From contig NZ_JACFAJ010000001.1 of assembly GCF_014250685.1 (NCBI RefSeq), positions 186,001-250,000 on the forward strand: 64,000 nucleotides of DNA, given 5' to 3'. The DNA comes from Cetobacterium sp. 2A. Lineage in GTDB: Bacteria > Fusobacteriota > Fusobacteriia > Fusobacteriales > Fusobacteriaceae. The translations under genes were made by a program, and so were the position numbers. The notes below the pieces were generated by a model that was not told the origin of the DNA, searched no databases, and saw nothing but the letters and a program-made list of their open reading frames with translations. Below are positions 17,331 through 26,234 of this stretch, piece by piece (the first letter of the stretch is position 1; the number at the start of each line of letters is the position of its first letter).

Positions 17331-17615
17331 ATGGCAACATTAAACGCATTAGGAATGATAGAAACTAAAGGATTAGTAGCAGCAATTGAGGCAGCAGATG
17401 CAATGGTAAAAGCTGCTAACGTAACATTAATAGGAAAAGAAATGGTAGGAGGAGGACTTGTAACTGTTATGGTAAGAGGAGACGTTGGAGCAGTAAAAGC
17501 GGCAACAGATGCTGGAGCTGCGGCAGCAGATAGAGTTGGAGAACTATTATCAGTTCATGTAATTCCAAGACCTCATTCAGAAGTTGAAATTTTATTACCA
17601 AAATCAATTAAATAA
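17331..17615 (+). CDS. eutM: EutM, major hexameric shell protein
   Basis: 94 residues, one BMC domain ([20 protein letters not shown] ... [11 protein letters not shown]), the length of canonical PduA/EutM proteins. It should be the abundant hexamer building the microcompartment facets. It is preceded by a close paralogue and followed by a strong intra-operon hairpin, as often seen where a shell protein is made in excess. Confidence 0.94.
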   Translation: MATLNALGMIETKGLVAAIEAADAMVKAANVTLIGKEMVGGGLVTVMVRGDVGAVKAATDAGAAAADRVGELLSVHVIPRPHSEVEILLPKSIK

Positions 17616-17623
17616 CAAAAATA

Positions 17624-17655
17624 ATAGGTGACAGCTATCAAAAGCTGTCACCTAT
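17624..17655 (+). terminator. Strong intra-operon hairpin after eutM (partial terminator or mRNA stabilizer)
   Basis: ATAGGTGACAGCT / AGCTGTCACCTAT is a perfect 13-bp inverted repeat with a 6-nt loop. No T-run follows, so it is more likely to protect the 3' end of the shell-protein message or reduce read-through than to end the operon. The loop ATCAAA lacks the G4 of ANTAR targets. Confidence 0.65.
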
Positions 17656-17673
17656 ATTTAAAGGATGATTTTT

Positions 17674-18189
17674 ATGAAGACCATTATAGTGGCAGAATTT
17701 AAAGATATTCCAACGGGAATATCTAGTTTTGATAACATATTAAAAAATTTTAATTTAGAAATATATAAGGCTGCTGTTACTTGTCCAGGAAAATATTTTT
17801 TTATTTTATATGGTGATAATGAATCTATAAAAGAGGCAATGGAAAGTTTGGAAAATTTGGCTAAAGTTCAGATTATTTCTGGAGTATCTGAAGAGATTGT
17901 AGAGATTTTATCGGGAAAAAGAAGAGCTGAATTAGAAAATTCTATTGGAATAGTAGAGTTTTGGAATATACCTGATAGTGTAAAATCTTTGGATCTTGTG
18001 CTTAAGAGTACTAATGTTAAACTTTTAAAGCTTGTACTAGGATGGGGAACAGCAGGAAAAAGTTATTATGTAATAACTGGTGATACCAGTTCAGTAGAAG
18101 AAGCGGTAGTTTTAGTCACAGGATTATTTAAATATAAAGATAAAGCGGTAATTAATAACCCATATGAAGGAATACTAAAGCATATTTAA
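17674..18189 (+). CDS. Tandem-BMC shell protein (PduT/BMC-T-like)
   Basis: 171 residues from the ATG at 17674, after AAAGGATGA; an in-frame ATG at 17665 overlaps that site and is less likely. Two BMC-like halves are visible: residues 1-80 (IIVAEFKDIPTGISSFDNIL...) and 90-171 (IGIVEFWNIPDSVKSLDLVL...). Both are divergent and lack the usual pore glycines, and no Cys for an Fe-S cluster is placed as in PduT. It is probably a minor trimeric shell component specific to this eut type. Confidence 0.8.
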   Translation: MKTIIVAEFKDIPTGISSFDNILKNFNLEIYKAAVTCPGKYFFILYGDNESIKEAMESLENLAKVQIISGVSEEIVEILSGKRRAELENSIGIVEFWNIPDSVKSLDLVLKSTNVKLLKLVLGWGTAGKSYYVITGDTSSVEEAVVLVTGLFKYKDKAVINNPYEGILKHI

Positions 18190-18203
18190 TATAGGAGGAA
18201 AGT

Positions 18204-19643
18204 ATGGATAAAGATTTACTATCTGTGCAACAGGTAAGAGACTTAGTTAAAGCATGTAAAGCTGCACAAAAAAAATATGTAGAATTTTCTCAAGAAAAAA
18301 TGGATAAAATAGTTCATGAAATGTCTATGGAAGTGAGACAATACGATGAAAAACTAGCAAAATTAGCTGTAGAGGAAACGGGATTTGGAAAATGGGAAGA
18401 TAAAGTAATAAAAAATAGATTTGCATCTACATATATTTATGATTTTATAAAAAATATGAAAACAGTTGGAATTTTAAGAGAGGAAAATGAAGTTATGGAA
18501 GTTGGAGTTCCTGTTGGTGTAATAGCTGGACTAATTCCATCTACTAATCCAACATCAACGACTATTTATAAAATTTTAATTTCTCTTAAAGCTGGAAATG
18601 GAATAGTTATAAGTCCACATCCAAATGCAAAAAATTGTATAATTGAAACAGCAAATATATTAAAAAGAGCAGCTATTAAAGCGGGAGCACCAGAGGGTTT
18701 AATTGGAGTAATAGAAATACCGACAATTCAAGCAACTGATGCATTAATGAAGCATGATGATGTATCATTAATTCTTGCAACAGGTGGAGAAGCAATGGTT
18801 AGAGCAGCTTATAGTTCTGGGACACCTGCAATAGGAGTTGGGCCAGGAAATGGGCCAGCATTTATCGAAAGATCAGCAAATGTAAAAATGGCCGTAAAAA
18901 GAATTATGCAAAGTAAAACTTTTGATAATGGAACGATATGTGCTTCTGAACAGTCAATAATAGCCGAAGCATGTAATAGAACGGAAATAATGAAAGAAGT
19001 TGAAAATCAAGGTGGATATTTTATGCCTAGAGAAGATGCTGATAAGCTTGCAAGATTTATATTAAGACCAAATGGAACAATGAATCCTGCGATAGTTGGA
19101 AAAAGCGCTGAAGTAATAGCCAATCTTGCAGGAATAAAAATTCCGCTGGGAACAAGAGTTTTATTGTCTGAGGAGACAACTGTTTCAAATAGTAATCCTT
19201 ATTCAAGCGAAAAACTAGCTCCAATACTTGCATTTTATGTAGAAGATAACTGGGAAAAAGCATGCGAGAGATCAATTGAAATATTAAATCATGAGGGAAG
19301 AGGTCATACAATGATTATTCACTCTGAAGATAGAGAGGTAATAAGAGAATTTGCACTAAAAAAACCAGTTTCAAGATTGCTTGTAAATACTCCAGGATCT
19401 CTTGGAGGAATAGGAGCGACTACTAATCTAGCTCCTGCTCTAACTTTAGGATGTGGAGCAGTAGGAGGAAGTTCAACTTCTGATAATATTACTCCGATGA
19501 ACCTAATAAATATAAGAAGAGTAGCTTGGGGTGTTAGAGAGTTAGATTATTTTAGAACAGAAAATGTAGAGCAAACTAATGTAGATTCAAAGGATATGGA
19601 GGAGTTAATAAAAAAAGTTCTTAATGAAATACTAAATAGATAG
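18204..19643 (+). CDS. eutE: EutE, CoA-acylating acetaldehyde dehydrogenase
   Basis: 479 residues. It converts acetaldehyde plus CoA and NAD+ to acetyl-CoA inside the microcompartment. The catalytic Cys246 is in FDNGTICASEQS, and GVIAGLIPSTNPTSTTIYK (about 105-123) is the aldehyde dehydrogenase nucleotide-binding region. Residues 1-25 form an amphipathic helix like known encapsulation peptides. Gene order places it between shell proteins and the cobalamin adenosyltransferase. Confidence 0.96.
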   Translation: MDKDLLSVQQVRDLVKACKAAQKKYVEFSQEKMDKIVHEMSMEVRQYDEKLAKLAVEETGFGKWEDKVIKNRFASTYIYDFIKNMKTVGILREENEVMEVGVPVGVIAGLIPSTNPTSTTIYKILISLKAGNGIVISPHPNAKNCIIETANILKRAAIKAGAPEGLIGVIEIPTIQATDALMKHDDVSLILATGGEAMVRAAYSSGTPAIGVGPGNGPAFIERSANVKMAVKRIMQSKTFDNGTICASEQSIIAEACNRTEIMKEVENQGGYFMPREDADKLARFILRPNGTMNPAIVGKSAEVIANLAGIKIPLGTRVLLSEETTVSNSNPYSSEKLAPILAFYVEDNWEKACERSIEILNHEGRGHTMIIHSEDREVIREFALKKPVSRLLVNTPGSLGGIGATTNLAPALTLGCGAVGGSSTSDNITPMNLINIRRVAWGVRELDYFRTENVEQTNVDSKDMEELIKKVLNEILNR

Positions 19644-19651
19644 GAGAAATT

Positions 19652-20398
19652 ATGGTCTTAACAGAGGATAAATTAAAATTAATTTTTAAGAATGAACCCT
19701 TTACAGAATTTGTTGTAGAGGAAGGAACAATACTTACACCCTCTGCAAAGCAATTTTTAACAGATAAATCAGTGACAATATTAAAAAATAAATTCGATAA
19801 AAAAGAAGTTAAGTGCTTAGAGGTGGAAAAACCTATAGAGGCTAAGTATAAAGGAATATTTGGAGAAAGCTATTTTGAAAAACCTGAATATATGACTCAA
19901 ATTTTTGGAAATATTTTAGTTAGAAAAGATTCTAAGAGAATTATATTACGAGGTAAAATAGATACTTTTTTAGCAAAATGGCTTGTGTTGCAGAAGGAAT
20001 TAGAAGATAAGAAAAATTCTCTTTTAAACAAAGATATGGAAAGTATTTCACAGTTTATTAAAAAAATAAATTTGGCAGAAATACTTGATGAAGAGTTGGA
20101 AGAGATTAAAATTTTAGGTGAAGATTTAGAAAGTATAAAATCTATTTCTCATAATCCTAAAAAATATTTTAATTTAAATCATCTTTTTGATATATCTGTA
20201 AAAAATAATATTATAGTCTTAAAATTAAATGAACTTAGAGCTTTATCAAGAGAAATGGAAATAGCTGGAGTTGAAGCATTTACTGAAGTAAATGGAGTAG
20301 TTCAGAGAAAAGATTTATTAAAGGCATTTAATAGATTAAGTAGCGGTATATATATAATGATGCTGAAAGGAGAAAAAGGTGAATATGGAAATAGATAA
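19652..20398 (+). CDS. eutT: EutT, corrinoid adenosyltransferase
   Basis: 248 residues. Family marks include VVEEGTILTPSAKQFLTDKS near residue 20-40, EKPEYMTQIFGNILVRKD, IILRGKIDTFLAKW and SREMEIAGVEAFTEVNG. EutT transfers adenosine from ATP to cob(I)alamin, supplying adenosylcobalamin to the lyase. The HX11CCX2C metal site of the Salmonella enzyme is absent; only one cysteine is visible (Cys near 56), so this is a metal-site-free form. It overlaps pduL by a few bases. Confidence 0.87.
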   Translation: MVLTEDKLKLIFKNEPFTEFVVEEGTILTPSAKQFLTDKSVTILKNKFDKKEVKCLEVEKPIEAKYKGIFGESYFEKPEYMTQIFGNILVRKDSKRIILRGKIDTFLAKWLVLQKELEDKKNSLLNKDMESISQFIKKINLAEILDEELEEIKILGEDLESIKSISHNPKKYFNLNHLFDISVKNNIIVLKLNELRALSREMEIAGVEAFTEVNGVVQRKDLLKAFNRLSSGIYIMMLKGEKGEYGNR

Positions 20399-21008
20399 AA
20401 TAGTTGAGATGGTAAAAGCTAGATTAGAACTTAGTGAATCTAAACATATTCCAATAGAAGCTTCTGGAAGACATGTTCATCTATCATTAGAAGATGCCGA
20501 GGCTTTATTTGGAAAAAATTATGAATTTAATGCTGTGAAAGAGTTATCTCAGCATGGGCAATTTGCATATAAAGAGAGAGTTAGATTGATTGGACCTAAA
20601 GGAGTAATAGAAGGAGTAATAATTTTAGGTCCATATAGAAAAACTACACAAGTTGAGATTTCAGTTACAGATTCTAGAGTTTTGGGAATAAAGCCAGAAC
20701 TTAGAGAATCTGGAGATACCAGTGGAACTCCGGGAATTTTAGTAAGCAATGGAGGAAATTTTGTTACTTTAAAAGAGGGTGTAATAGTAGCAAAAAATCA
20801 TATTCATATGAGTGTTAATGATGCAAAAGTATTAAATCTTAAAGATAAAGATTTAGTAAAAGTTCAAGTTCATTCTAAAAGACCAGTAATATTTGAAGAT
20901 GTTTTAGTAAGAGTAAATGAAAATTTTTCATTGAGTATGCATGTTGATTATGATGAAGGAAATGCATGTATGTTGGAAAAAGATTCATATGGAGTAATAT
21001 ATGAGTGA
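20385..21008 (+). CDS. pduL: PduL/EutD-type phosphate acyltransferase
   Basis: 207 residues from ATG 20385 (or 209 from GTG 20379; both have a plausible ribosome binding site). It converts acetyl-CoA and phosphate to acetyl phosphate, recycling CoA. The PduL histidine motifs are present: IEASGRHVHLSLEDAE near 22-37 and VAKNHIHMSVNDAKVL near 138-153. The first ~18 residues look like an amphipathic encapsulation helix. No classical Pta-type EutD is in the operon, so this is its phosphotransacylase. Confidence 0.94.
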   Translation: MEIDKIVEMVKARLELSESKHIPIEASGRHVHLSLEDAEALFGKNYEFNAVKELSQHGQFAYKERVRLIGPKGVIEGVIILGPYRKTTQVEISVTDSRVLGIKPELRESGDTSGTPGILVSNGGNFVTLKEGVIVAKNHIHMSVNDAKVLNLKDKDLVKVQVHSKRPVIFEDVLVRVNENFSLSMHVDYDEGNACMLEKDSYGVIYE

Positions 21009-21585
21009 ACAAGAATTAGTAGATATTATAAAAAAAGAGGTAGAAAAATATTTATCAGGCAATAAAAGTGATGAAAATTCAAAAGAGAAAATTAATTTTT
21101 ATGGAACTGATTTAATTTTAAAACAAGAATTAGAAAAAAAATTTATAATTGAAGAGAGTGCTAACAGAGTTATTGTTTCTGAAATTAATATTAAAAATTT
21201 TGTAGACTTAAGTTTAGGAACTTACTCTGATGAAGTGGGAGAGAAACTCTTAACGTATATTTTATCTGGAAAAGAAATATTTATAGTTGAAGAGGGAATA
21301 GAATATAGAAATTATACTGATATTCCAAAAAAACTTTTAAAAAAATATGAATTTTATGAAAAAGAAATATTAGATTACGGAATTAAAATTATTAAAAGAG
21401 TAGAGGTTTTAGAGAATTTAAAAGAAAAGAATCGTTATTTTTCTGGAAAACTTTTAGATTTGAAAACACTGAGAAAAAATTATGATGAAAATAAAAAAAT
21501 AATAGAATTGTCAAAAGAAACAACCATTACAGATTTGGCTAAAGAATTTGCCGAAACCAATGGTATAAAAATCATAAAAAGGTGA
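21001..21585 (+). CDS. Conserved eut-operon protein of unknown function
   Basis: 194 residues, soluble. Residues 1-20 (SEQELVDIIKKEVEKYLSG) form an amphipathic helix typical of cargo targeting to microcompartments, so it may be encapsulated. The last ~25 residues (TITDLAKEFAETNGIKIIKR) resemble the short 'laxly conserved' N-terminal segments of EutT/EutQ (TPSAKQFL..). It overlaps pduL by 8 bases and lies 4 bases before eutN. It resembles the family annotated only as 'ethanolamine utilization protein' in Firmicutes; no catalytic motif was found. Confidence 0.7.
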   Translation: MSEQELVDIIKKEVEKYLSGNKSDENSKEKINFYGTDLILKQELEKKFIIEESANRVIVSEINIKNFVDLSLGTYSDEVGEKLLTYILSGKEIFIVEEGIEYRNYTDIPKKLLKKYEFYEKEILDYGIKIIKRVEVLENLKEKNRYFSGKLLDLKTLRKNYDENKKIIELSKETTITDLAKEFAETNGIKIIKR

Positions 21586-21589
21586 AAAT

Positions 21590-21838
21590 ATGATAATAGG
21601 TAAAGTGGTCGGAAATGTTTGGTCCACAAGAAAGGATGAGTCGCTAAATGGTTTGAAATTTCTTGTCATTGAACTGAGAAGAGATGAGAATATAATAGCG
21701 TGTGATTATATTGGCGCTGGGGTTGGAGATCGAGTTTTAATAACTCAAGGAAGCTCTGCTAGAAAAGCGATGGAAAATGAAGAAATTCCAATAGATGCAG
21801 CTGTGATTGGAATAATAGATGAGATAGAAGGTGAGTGA
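21590..21838 (+). CDS. eutN: EutN, pentameric shell vertex protein
   Basis: 82 residues, the EutN/CcmL fold: MIIGKVVGNVWSTRKDESLNGLKF at the start and DYIGAGVGDRVLITQGSSAR in the middle. Pentamers cap the vertices of the microcompartment. The 3' end overlaps the ribosome binding site of the next gene. Confidence 0.96.
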   Translation: MIIGKVVGNVWSTRKDESLNGLKFLVIELRRDENIIACDYIGAGVGDRVLITQGSSARKAMENEEIPIDAAVIGIIDEIEGE

Positions 21839-21839
21839 T

Positions 21840-22091
21840 ATGGCTAAAAAACTAATAACACTTGATAACATTAATGAATATCTTTGCGGAGAAGAATTTT
21901 ATGTTTCTAAAGATATGATTTTACCCCCAAATATAAAGGATTATCTAAAAGAAAAAAATGTAAAAGTAATTTATAATAATGATTCTGAACTTATAGTGAA
22001 AATTTTAAAAGAAGAATATAAAATTATAGATGATAGAAAAATAAATGAAATATTAAGGAAAGTCAAGGACGTGATAAAAGATGGGAATTAA
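21840..22091 (+). CDS. Small conserved eut-operon protein (EutQ-N-terminus-like)
   Basis: 83 residues from ATG 21840, four bases after AGGTGAG; an in-frame GTG at 21831 lies within that site. The sequence KKLITLDNINEYLCGEEFYV followed by LPPNIKDYLKEKNVKVIY looks like the first ~50 residues of EutQ/EutT-type proteins, which place a short helix-strand unit ahead of the catalytic domain. No enzyme motif is present. It overlaps eutH by 11 bases and is probably coupled to it. Possibly an adaptor to shell or cargo. Confidence 0.65.
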   Translation: MAKKLITLDNINEYLCGEEFYVSKDMILPPNIKDYLKEKNVKVIYNNDSELIVKILKEEYKIIDDRKINEILRKVKDVIKDGN

Positions 22092-23193
22092 TGATATTAT
22101 CATATATGTAATGGCATTTTTTATGGCTATTGGGGCAATAGATAGATGTCTTGGAAATAAGTATGGATATGGAGAAAAGTTTGAAGAGGGATTTATGGCA
22201 ATGGGAGCACTTGCTCTTGCAATGATTGGAGTAGTTTCTTTAGCTCCAGTACTGGCAAATATGTTAAGACCCGTTATATCTCCAATTTATCAGTTTTTAG
22301 GGGCAGATCCTTCTATGTTTGCCACAACTTTATTGGCAAATGATATGGGTGGATATCCACTGGCTATGCAATTAGCTGAAAGTCCAGAAGCTGGAAAATT
22401 TGCAGGATTAATACTTGGAGCTATGATGGGACCAACAATTGTATTCACTATTCCCGTAGCACTTGGAATAATTGAAGCAAAAGATAGAGAGTATTTAGCT
22501 AAAGGTGTTTTAGCTGGTATGATTACAATACCGATTGGATGCTTGGCTGGTGGAGTTGTTGCAGGATTTAGTCTAGGAATGATTTTTTCAAATCTACTTC
22601 CTATTATAATATTTGCAGGAATAATATCTGTTGGATTGTGGATAATGCCTGAGAAGATGACAAAAGGATTTACAATATTTGGACAAGGAGTTGTTATTGT
22701 TATAACGCTTGGACTAGCAGCTATTGTAATAGAAACTTTAACAGGATTTGTAGTGATTCCTGGAATGGCACCAATATCAGACGGAATAGAAATAGTTGGA
22801 GCAATAGCAATAACTTTAGCAGGAGCTTTCCCATTAGTATATTTTATTACAAAGGTATTTAATAAACCACTATTAAAATTCGGAGAACTTCTTGGAATGA
22901 ATGAGATTGCAGCAGCAGGAATGGTTGCAACTCTAGCTAACAATATTCCGATGTTTGGTCTTATGAAAGATATGGATAAAAAAGGAAAAATTTTAAATAT
23001 GGCCTTTGCAGTTAGTGCTGCATTTGTTTTCGGTGATCATTTAGGATTTACTGCTGGTGTTGATAAAAGTATGATTTTTCCAATGGTTGTTGGGAAATTA
23101 GTAGGTGGAGTAACAGCGGTTATCTTAGCAAAAATAATGTTTAGAAATATAAAAGAAGACGAAACTAATAAAGTAGTAGGTGATAGTAAATAA
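22081..23193 (+). CDS. eutH: EutH, ethanolamine transporter
   Basis: 370 residues, about ten to eleven membrane helices, full length for the family. Characteristic stretches are AIDRCLGNKYGYGEKFEEGF, LLANDMGGYPLAMQLAESPE and NEIAAAGMVATLANNIPMFG. EutH helps ethanolamine enter when external levels or pH are low. It shares one base with the eutQ start (TAATG). Confidence 0.96.
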   Translation: MGINDIIIYVMAFFMAIGAIDRCLGNKYGYGEKFEEGFMAMGALALAMIGVVSLAPVLANMLRPVISPIYQFLGADPSMFATTLLANDMGGYPLAMQLAESPEAGKFAGLILGAMMGPTIVFTIPVALGIIEAKDREYLAKGVLAGMITIPIGCLAGGVVAGFSLGMIFSNLLPIIIFAGIISVGLWIMPEKMTKGFTIFGQGVVIVITLGLAAIVIETLTGFVVIPGMAPISDGIEIVGAIAITLAGAFPLVYFITKVFNKPLLKFGELLGMNEIAAAGMVATLANNIPMFGLMKDMDKKGKILNMAFAVSAAFVFGDHLGFTAGVDKSMIFPMVVGKLVGGVTAVILAKIMFRNIKEDETNKVVGDSK

Positions 23194-23639
23194 TGGAGAT
23201 GAATCAAAAAAATTTAGAAGATCTTATAAGAAAAGTTATAGAAAAAGAACTAGGAAAAAATAAGTCTGACTCTATAAAATATATGGATAAAAGTGGAGTT
23301 GGAGTTATTAAAGCTGAAAAAATAGATAGAGTAAGATTTGATACAGGTAACCCAAAGAATCAAGTTTATGTAACTGATCTATTTTCTTTAGAAGAGAGTC
23401 CAAGAATTGGAGCTGGAATGATGGAAATGATAGAGTCATGTTTTGATTGGACCTTAACTTATGATGAAATCGACTATATAATAGATGGAACATTAGAAAT
23501 TATAATAGACGGTAGAAAAGTTGTAGGAGAAAAAGGAGATGTTATATTAATTCCTAAAAATTCAAAAATACAATTTAGTGCTCCAAAATACGCTAAATTT
23601 TTATATGTTGTGTATCCAGCAAACTGGCAGCAACAGTAG
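23193..23639 (+). CDS. eutQ: EutQ, cupin-fold eut protein (acetate kinase-like role)
   Basis: 148 residues, shorter than the ~230 of E. coli. An amphipathic helix (NQKNLEDLIRKVIEKELGKN) leads into a cupin barrel from about residue 45 (YVTDLFSLEESPRIGAGMME ... WTLTYDEIDYIIDGTLEIII ... KGDVILIPKNSKIQF). EutQ has been reported to have acetate kinase activity, which would make ATP from the PduL product. Its missing N-terminal part may be supplied by the small gene upstream of eutH. Confidence 0.92.
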   Translation: MEMNQKNLEDLIRKVIEKELGKNKSDSIKYMDKSGVGVIKAEKIDRVRFDTGNPKNQVYVTDLFSLEESPRIGAGMMEMIESCFDWTLTYDEIDYIIDGTLEIIIDGRKVVGEKGDVILIPKNSKIQFSAPKYAKFLYVVYPANWQQQ

Positions 23640-23648
23640 GAGGAGAAA

Positions 23649-24767
23649 ATGGATAACTTTAGTTTGAAGCCAGATATAAAGTTTGGAGAAGATTCTCTTG
23701 ATTTCTTAAAAACTCAAAAATTTAAAAGATACTTTATCGTAACAGATAAGGTGATGGTAAGCTTAAAATTTGTAGATAAAATTATAGAAAAACTTGGGTC
23801 AAATATTTGTGTTAAAATATTTAGTGATGTGACTCCAAATCCAACAGTTGAAAGTGTTGAAAAAGCAGTAAAAGAAATGCTAGTTTTTAATCCTGAATGT
23901 ATAATTGCTTTAGGGGGAGGTTCTCCCATAGATGCTTGCAAAGCTATGTTATATTTTGGAGATAAAGTTAAAGATGAATTAAAAGAAAACAGTGAAAAGA
24001 TAAAGTTTATAGCAATTCCCACAACTAGTGGAACAGGATCTGAAGTAACATCATACAGTGTACTTACTGCGGGAGATAAAAAAATAGCTCTTTCTAATGA
24101 TTCAATGTTACCTGATATTGCTTTATTAAATCCATTGTTTATGGAAACACTTCCTAAAAAAGTCATTGCTGATACTGGAATAGATGTTTTAACACATTCA
24201 TTGGAAGCCTATGTATCTAAAAAATCTAATCCTTTTACAAACTCAATGGCAATAGAAGCAATAAAATTAGTTTATAAGTATTTAGTTCCTCATTATAATG
24301 ACTCAAAAATATTAATACCTAGAGAAAATATCCAGTATGCATCATGTCTCGCTGGAATTGCATTTAATAACTCATCTTTAGGAATAAACCATAGTATAGC
24401 TCATACATTAGGAGCTAAGCTTCATATATCCCATGGGAGAGCTAATGGAATAGTAATGCCATATGTTATAGACGTAAATACAAATGCATATAACTTATAT
24501 TCTAAAATAGCCGAAGAGTTAAAACTTCCAGCTAGTAGTGTGGAGGAAGGTAAAAAATCTTTTAAAATCTATGTAGAAATTTTAAAAGAAAAATTGGAAA
24601 TTCCTAAGTGTTTAAAAGATTTAGGAATACCATTTGAAGAATATAAAAGGTTAATTCCAGAATTTATTTGTGATATTAAAAATGATATATGTACAGAGTA
24701 TAGTCCAAATACTTTGAGCGATGAGGAATATATAAAGTTATTGCTTAAAATATATTTCGGAGAATAA
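23649..24767 (+). CDS. eutG: EutG-type iron-dependent alcohol dehydrogenase
   Basis: 372 residues, family-length Fe-ADH. NAD binding is through ALGGGSPIDACKAM (about 94-107) and PTTSGTGSEVTSYSV. Metal ligands are an Asp and three His in GIDVLTHSLEAYVS, GINHSIAHTLGAKLHISHGR. It reduces acetaldehyde to ethanol and regenerates NAD+ for EutE. It is the last gene of the eut operon and is followed by a strong bidirectional terminator. Confidence 0.93.
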   Translation: MDNFSLKPDIKFGEDSLDFLKTQKFKRYFIVTDKVMVSLKFVDKIIEKLGSNICVKIFSDVTPNPTVESVEKAVKEMLVFNPECIIALGGGSPIDACKAMLYFGDKVKDELKENSEKIKFIAIPTTSGTGSEVTSYSVLTAGDKKIALSNDSMLPDIALLNPLFMETLPKKVIADTGIDVLTHSLEAYVSKKSNPFTNSMAIEAIKLVYKYLVPHYNDSKILIPRENIQYASCLAGIAFNNSSLGINHSIAHTLGAKLHISHGRANGIVMPYVIDVNTNAYNLYSKIAEELKLPASSVEEGKKSFKIYVEILKEKLEIPKCLKDLGIPFEEYKRLIPEFICDIKNDICTEYSPNTLSDEEYIKLLLKIYFGE

Positions 24768-24770
24768 AAA

Positions 24771-24809
24771 AATCCTCTAAGGTTATTGTTAAAATAATCT
24801 TAGAGGATT
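24771..24809. terminator. Bidirectional terminator between eutG and the MATE gene
   Basis: AATCCTCTAAGGTTATT pairs with AATAATCTTAGAGGATT (17 bp with one mismatch) across a short loop, with A-runs before and T-runs after. It ends both the eut operon and the convergent MATE gene. Confidence 0.9.
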
Positions 24810-24814
24810 TTATT

Positions 24815-26170
24815 TTATATATTATTTGCTACATTATTTGTTACGTTAAGTTTTTTAAATTCCTTATACACATAGTATCCTGTAACCAGAGCTGTTAAGA
24901 GTTCTGCTATAGGTGTTGCAATCCATACTCCTTTTAACCCCATTCTCGACGGTAAGAAAATAAGAAGAGGAATCATTAAGATAAATTGTTTAAAGATATT
25001 TAAAAATGTTGTTATTTTAGGTCTTCCTATCGACTGGAAATAACTACTTCCTATTAAATTGAAACCTAAACAGAAAAGCATTGCAAAGAATATTTGAGCA
25101 CTTTCAATTGTCAATATTCTTAATTCTTCATCATTTTTTATGAATGGACTAACTAAGATATCTGGAATAGAGAATATAAGTATAAATCCTATGCAAGATA
25201 TTACCACACTAACTATTAGAGATAAGATATAAGTTTTTCTTACCCTTTCAAATAGAGAAGCACCGTAATTAAATCCAAGAATTGGTTGACTTCCTTGGTA
25301 GATTCCAACTATAGGTAGGAAGAAAAGAAGATTTAAACTACTTATAATTCCATAAGCCGCTATATTTATATTACCCCCATAAGTTTTTAAAGCTTGGTTA
25401 ATAAAGATTATTATTGCACAGTTAGAAGCTTGCATAATAAATGGTGCGATACCAATATTAGAGATATCTTTAATTTTATCAAGTCTTAATTTCATATTTT
25501 TTAATTTAATTTTTATTACAGATGATCCCTTAGTAAAGTAGTAAATTTGAGCGGTAGTAGCAGCAATGTTTGAGATAGAAGTAGCGATAGCTGCTCCTTT
25601 TATTCCTAATCCAAAAAACTTTATAAAGATTGGATCAAGTATGATATTCATTCCACATCCTATAAAACTAATAATCATAGCTTTTTTTGGGAATCCACTT
25701 CCGATAATACTTTCATTTAAACCTATAAATATTATTTGGAATGTTAATCCAAGAGTTAAATAATATAAGTAGTCTCTTGCAAATGGAAGAGTTTCTGGTG
25801 TAGCTCCCATAAAGAAAAGAATTTTGTCCATAAACAAAAATGTAATAACGGAAACGATAACTCCACCTAAAACTAAAAGAGATATAGTATTTCCAATAAT
25901 TTCTTCTGCAGACTTTTTATCATTTCTTCCTAAATTGATAGAGATTAATACTCCACTTCCAATTCCAACTAATAATCCTACAGATAATATGAAGGTTGAA
26001 ATAGGCATTGTTATACTAACTCCTGCAATACCAAGTCTACCTATCCATTGTCCTATAAAAAATCTATCTACTAGATTATAAAGAATACTAACAACCATTC
26101 CTACAATTGCTGGTATTGAGTATAAAATAAGTAGTTTACTTATTTTTTCATTTCGTAACTTTTCTGACAT
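24815..26170 (-). CDS. MATE-family efflux transporter
   Basis: 451 residues, 12 predicted helices in two related halves. The N-terminal stretch PAIVGMVVSILYNLVDRFFIGQ and later NESIIGSGFPKKAMIISFIG are typical of the DinF/NorM-like group. It would export cationic compounds or drugs using Na+ or H+. Substrate unknown. It is divergent from a Crp/Fnr-type regulator starting 92 bases away, which may control it. Confidence 0.92.
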   Translation of the reverse strand: MSEKLRNEKISKLLILYSIPAIVGMVVSILYNLVDRFFIGQWIGRLGIAGVSITMPISTFILSVGLLVGIGSGVLISINLGRNDKKSAEEIIGNTISLLVLGGVIVSVITFLFMDKILFFMGATPETLPFARDYLYYLTLGLTFQIIFIGLNESIIGSGFPKKAMIISFIGCGMNIILDPIFIKFFGLGIKGAAIATSISNIAATTAQIYYFTKGSSVIKIKLKNMKLRLDKIKDISNIGIAPFIMQASNCAIIIFINQALKTYGGNINIAAYGIISSLNLLFFLPIVGIYQGSQPILGFNYGASLFERVRKTYILSLIVSVVISCIGFILIFSIPDILVSPFIKNDEELRILTIESAQIFFAMLFCLGFNLIGSSYFQSIGRPKITTFLNIFKQFILMIPLLIFLPSRMGLKGVWIATPIAELLTALVTGYYVYKEFKKLNVTNNVANNI

Positions 26171-26234
26171 GTTTTGTGTTTCACCTCTTGATTTATTATA
26201 TATTTAATACTATCATATAATACAAAATAAAAAC

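Noticed and set aside
22290-22943. 217-codon open frame on the minus strand.
   Set aside because: Antisense to eutH; the composition (Ile/Pro/Ala-rich) mirrors membrane-helix codons read backwards.
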